DNA of 64,000 bases. It comes from Chitinilyticum piscinae. GTDB lineage: Bacteria; Pseudomonadota; Gammaproteobacteria; Burkholderiales; Chitinibacteraceae. Location: contig NZ_JADFUA010000004.1 in assembly GCF_015223195.1 (NCBI RefSeq), positions 62,001 to 126,000 of the forward strand, written 5' to 3'. The notes below the pieces were generated by a model. The model saw only the letters and a list, made by a program, of their open reading frames with translations, was not told the origin of the DNA and ran no database searches. Both the position numbers and the translations under genes were made by a program. Shown piece by piece: positions 60,934 through 64,000 of this stretch; position 1 is the first letter of the stretch; the number at the start of each line of letters is the position of its first letter.

Positions 60934-61818
60934 ATGGCACAAATTACCGCAGCAATGGTTGCTGAACTGCGCGAAATGACCGGCCTGGGCATGATGGAGT
61001 GCAAGAAGGCACTGGTTGAATGTGAAGGCGATGTAAAGAAAGCTGAAGAACTGCTGCGCGTGAAGTCCGGCAACAAGGCCTCCAAGATGGCCGGTCGTAC
61101 CGCCGCCGAAGGCGTGGTTACTGCTTACATCAGCGACGACAAGAAGCTGGGCGCCATCATCGAAGTAAATTGCGAAACCGACTTCGTCGGCAAGGACGAG
61201 ACCTTCGTGGCTTTCGCCAAGGCTGCGGCCAAGGCTGTTGCTGATCACAACCCGGCAGACATCGAAGCACTGGCCGCTTGCGTTACCGATTCCGGTGAAA
61301 CCGTTGAAGATGTGCGCAAGGCTGCGATTGCCAAGCTGGGCGAAAACATGACCCTGCGTCGTTTTGAGCGCTACACCACTGAAGGTCAGCTGGCCGCTTA
61401 CCTGCACGGTGCCAAGCTGGGCGTGCTGGTTGACATCACTGGCGGTGACGAGCAACTGGGCAAGGATCTGGCCATGCACATTGCTGCGAGCAAGCCGAAG
61501 GCTCTGGATGCATCCGGTGTTGATGCGGAATTGATCGAAACCGAGCGTCGCGTTGCCATCGAGCGCGCCAAGGAAGCCGGCAAGTCTGGTGAGATGCTGG
61601 ACAAGATTGCCGAAGGCACGGTCAACAAGTTCCTGAAGGAAGTGACCCTGCTGAGCCAGGTGTTCGTGAAGGCCGAAGACGGCAAGCAGACCATCGAGCA
61701 ACTGATCAAGTCCAAGTCCGCCTCGGTCAATCGCTTTGCGCTGATCGTTGTTGGCGAAGGCATCGAGAAGAAAGTTGTGGATTACGCGGCTGAAGTTGCT
61801 GCAGCTGCCAAGCTCTGA
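60934..61818 (+). CDS. tsf: Elongation factor Ts
   Basis: 294 residues. [20 protein letters not shown] and [12 protein letters not shown] are diagnostic. It recycles EF-Tu-GDP. TGGAGT upstream supports the ATG at 60934. Confidence 0.98.
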   Translation: MAQITAAMVAELREMTGLGMMECKKALVECEGDVKKAEELLRVKSGNKASKMAGRTAAEGVVTAYISDDKKLGAIIEVNCETDFVGKDETFVAFAKAAAKAVADHNPADIEALAACVTDSGETVEDVRKAAIAKLGENMTLRRFERYTTEGQLAAYLHGAKLGVLVDITGGDEQLGKDLAMHIAASKPKALDASGVDAELIETERRVAIERAKEAGKSGEMLDKIAEGTVNKFLKEVTLLSQVFVKAEDGKQTIEQLIKSKSASVNRFALIVVGEGIEKKVVDYAAEVAAAAKL

Positions 61819-61840
61819 TTTTTGAGCTATCAAGAAGTAA

Positions 61841-61871
61841 ACAACGCCGCGCGGGTTCGCGCGGCGTTTGT
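61841..61871 (+). terminator. Terminator after tsf
   Basis: AACGCCGCGC, loop GGGTTC, GCGCGGCGTT, then TTGT; strong stem, short T tract. Confidence 0.8.
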
Positions 61872-61922
61872 ACGACCGCACTTCGCTGCTAAGGCTACCC
61901 ACCAATTGACAAGGATAAACAC

Positions 61923-62642
61923 ATGAGCCAAGCCCCCAAATACAAACGCATCCTCCTGAAGCTCTCTGGCGAGGCGCTGATGGGTGATGACAGTTATGGC
62001 ATCAACCGTGCGACGATCGAACGTATCGTGCAGGAAGTGAAGTCCGTCGTTGATCTGGGTGTGCAAGTGGCTGTGGTGATCGGCGGTGGCAATATTTTCC
62101 GTGGCGTGGCTCCGGCCGCAGCCGGGATGGATCGTGCAACGGCCGACTACATGGGCATGCTGGCGACCGTGATGAATGCACTGGCGCTGCAGGATGCCAT
62201 GCGCCACGCCGGCATCGTATCGCGCGTACAATCCGCGCTGACCATCCAGCAGGTGGCCGAGCCGTACATCCGCGGCAAGGCGATCCAGTATCTGGAAGAA
62301 AGCAAGGTAGTCATTTTTGGTGCCGGTACCGGCAATCCGTTCTTTACCACGGATACGGCCGCTGCATTGCGTGGAATGGAAGTGGGGGCGGACATCGTTC
62401 TCAAGGCCACCAAGGTTGATGGTGTCTACACGGATGATCCGAAAAAGAATCCGGATGCCGTGCGCTATCACACCCTGACCTTTGACGAGGCGATTGGCCG
62501 CAATCTGAAGGTGATGGACGCCACCGCGTTTGCGCTGTGCCGTGACCAGAAGATGAACCTGTGCGTCTTCAGCATCTTCAAGCAGGGCGCGCTCAAGCGC
62601 GTCGTACTTGGGGAAGACGAGGGTACGCTGGTACACTGCTGA
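61923..62642 (+). CDS. pyrH: UMP kinase
   Basis: 239 residues, hexameric bacterial type. [15 protein letters not shown], the phosphate loop [11 protein letters not shown] and the C-terminal [15 protein letters not shown] are typical. AAGGATAA precedes the ATG. It makes UDP and sits in the translation-linked cluster as in most proteobacteria. Confidence 0.98.
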   Translation: MSQAPKYKRILLKLSGEALMGDDSYGINRATIERIVQEVKSVVDLGVQVAVVIGGGNIFRGVAPAAAGMDRATADYMGMLATVMNALALQDAMRHAGIVSRVQSALTIQQVAEPYIRGKAIQYLEESKVVIFGAGTGNPFFTTDTAAALRGMEVGADIVLKATKVDGVYTDDPKKNPDAVRYHTLTFDEAIGRNLKVMDATAFALCRDQKMNLCVFSIFKQGALKRVVLGEDEGTLVHC

Positions 62643-62664
62643 TTTTGTCACGCCCGAATACTCG

Positions 62665-62690
62665 CAGGCGGACTTGGTCCGCCTGTTTTT
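62665..62690 (+). terminator. Terminator between pyrH and frr
   Basis: CAGGCGGAC, loop TTG, GTCCGCCTG then TTTTT. Confidence 0.9.
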
Positions 62691-62710
62691 GTTGTAGCGA
62701 GGAATAAGAA

Positions 62711-63268
62711 ATGATTGCAGACATCAAACAGACGACCGAATCCAAAATGCAGAAGTCCGTTGAGACACTGCGCAACAATCTGGGCAAGGTCCGTACAGGC
62801 CGTGCCCACCCCGGCTTTCTGGACCAGGTTCAGGTTGATTACTACGGCAGCATGGTTCCGCTGAGCCAGGTTGCCAATGTGACTGCATCGGATGCACGGA
62901 CCCTTTCCGTACAGCCCTGGGAGAAGCCAATGGTCGCCAAGATCGAGAAGGCGATTCGCGATTCCGATCTGGGGCTGAATCCGGCTGCTAATGGCGATGT
63001 GATCCGTGTCCCGATGCCCATGCTGACCGAAGAGCGTCGCAAGGATCTGGTGAAAGTGGTTCGCGCTGAAGCCGAAGAGGCTCGCGTTGCCGTGCGCAAT
63101 GTACGACGTGATGGCAATGACCAGCTCAAGCGCCTGCTCAAGGACAAGGATATCTCCGAGGATGACGAGCGTCGCGCCCAGGACGACATCCAGAAGCTGA
63201 CCGACAAATACATCGCGGAAGTCGACAAGCAGCTGGCCGAAAAAGAAAAGGAACTGATGGCAGTCTGA
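62711..63268 (+). CDS. frr: Ribosome recycling factor
   Basis: 185 residues. [23 protein letters not shown] and [17 protein letters not shown] are diagnostic. With EF-G it splits post-termination ribosomes. GAGGAATAA precedes the ATG; uppS begins 13 bp after its stop. Confidence 0.98.
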   Translation: MIADIKQTTESKMQKSVETLRNNLGKVRTGRAHPGFLDQVQVDYYGSMVPLSQVANVTASDARTLSVQPWEKPMVAKIEKAIRDSDLGLNPAANGDVIRVPMPMLTEERRKDLVKVVRAEAEEARVAVRNVRRDGNDQLKRLLKDKDISEDDERRAQDDIQKLTDKYIAEVDKQLAEKEKELMAV

Positions 63269-63281
63269 GGCTGCGAACGGT

Positions 63282-64000
63282 ATGGCGCTGTTTTCCAGTA
63301 GTACCCAGGAAATTCCAGCTGACGCAAGAAAGGTTCCGGCGCACATTGCCATCATCATGGATGGCAATGGACGCTGGGCCAAGAAGCGCTTGATGCCTCG
63401 CGTCTACGGGCACAAGAAGGGCGTGGAAACACTCCGTGAAGTAATCCGAACTTGTGATGAGCTGGGAGTCCGTTTCGTGACGGTATTCGCTTTTTCCAGC
63501 GAAAACTGGCGCCGCCCTCCGGATGAAGTGACCTTCCTGATGGGACTGTTCCTGCAGGCGCTGCAGCACGAAGTTGGAAAGATGCAGCGCAACAATATCC
63601 GGCTGAAGATCATTGGCAATCGCACTCATTTTGCCCCCGAGCTGGTGCGATTGATCGAAGAAGCCGAAGTTAGTACCGCAGGCAACACCGGACTGACCCT
63701 GACAGTTGCTGCTGATTATGGTGGTCGCTGGGATGTGCTGAACGCCATGCAGCAATTGCTCGCCAGCGGCGATTTTGATGCAGAATCCATCACGGAGCAG
63801 GATCTTGCGCCGCATCTGGCTATGGCCTATGCGCCAGAGCCCGATCTGTTCATCCGCACGGGTGGCGAACAGCGCATCAGCAATTTTCTGATCTGGCAGC
63901 TTGCCTATACCGAGCTGTATTTTACCGACCTGGCCTGGCCTGACTTTGATCGCTCCGCGCTGCTTGATGCCCTTGACTGGTATCAGGGCAGGGAGCGGCG
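63282..64000 (+). CDS. uppS: Isoprenyl (undecaprenyl) diphosphate synthase, C-terminus missing
   Basis: About 239 residues are visible before the window ends. The catalytic MDGNGRWAKKR near residue 27, FAFSSENWRRP and the late RTGGEQRISNFLIWQLAYTELYF identify UppS. It makes the C55 lipid carrier for cell-wall synthesis. Near the family length, so only a short tail is missing. Confidence 0.96.
   Translation, partial: MALFSSSTQEIPADARKVPAHIAIIMDGNGRWAKKRLMPRVYGHKKGVETLREVIRTCDELGVRFVTVFAFSSENWRRPPDEVTFLMGLFLQALQHEVGKMQRNNIRLKIIGNRTHFAPELVRLIEEAEVSTAGNTGLTLTVAADYGGRWDVLNAMQQLLASGDFDAESITEQDLAPHLAMAYAPEPDLFIRTGGEQRISNFLIWQLAYTELYFTDLAWPDFDRSALLDALDWYQGRER

Overview
The window is a stretch of core chromosome from a GC-rich Gram-negative bacterium, most likely a betaproteobacterium of the order Neisseriales (Chromobacteriaceae or Chitinibacteraceae type). 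The signs are the continuous block mdh / gntR / sdhCDAB-sdhE-gltA-sucAB-lpd-sucCD, a phasin gene, the order rpsB-tsf-pyrH-frr-uppS, and a YhdP-type giant AsmA-like protein. The genus assignment is inference from gene content and order; no database search was possible. I see no rRNA, tRNA, CRISPR array, insertion sequence or prophage.

Layout. 1-8.8 kb: glnE (cut by the window edge, minus strand), divergent yhdP, a nitrilase-family amidase and tldD. 8.8-18 kb: a Bax-inhibitor-like membrane protein, recR, mrp/apbC, an unusual Ser/Thr kinase-HDOD-GAF fusion, a phasin with its own promoter and palindromic operators, then a leftward group (UPF0149/SEC-C protein, HAD hydrolase, FUSC-like membrane protein, serB). 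18-20 kb: polysaccharide deacetylase and dusC. 20-35 kb: the TCA-cycle block, with a UTRA-type GntR regulator between mdh and sdhC and matching palindromes in front of both the regulator and sdhC. 35-43.7 kb: a small accessory patch (possible broken small ORF, SMI1/KNR4 gene), a DUF2339/DUF3999 membrane pair, lipoproteins DUF2799 and DUF1615, and a DUF4124 protein. 43.7-47.6 kb: ybaB, dnaX, a small oxidoreductase-like protein and dacB. 47.9-51.5 kb: a three-gene cluster that fits lysine breakdown (DUF1338 2-oxoadipate dioxygenase, saccharopine/lysine dehydrogenase, ALDH7-type dehydrogenase). 51.6-56.9 kb: guaA, an AbgT transporter, trxB, and a DUF190-crcB fluoride pair. 56.9-60 kb: an Mla/MCE-like lipid transport operon whose ATPase gene has lost its Walker A. 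60-64 kb: rpsB, tsf, pyrH, frr and the start of uppS.

How it fits together. Most of the window is housekeeping: nitrogen control, envelope lipid handling, TCA cycle, translation factors and replication. The observations most worth following are (1) the Mla-like operon with an apparently nucleotide-binding-incompetent ABC subunit and a helical-repeat lipoprotein, (2) the GntR/palindrome circuit that appears to tie mdh, the regulator and sdh together, (3) the lysine catabolic trio, (4) the kinase-HDOD-GAF fusion, and (5) the paired palindromes around the phasin promoter. Long reverse-strand open frames inside sucA, lpd/sucC, sdhA, tldD and yhdP are codon-bias shadows and are not annotated.
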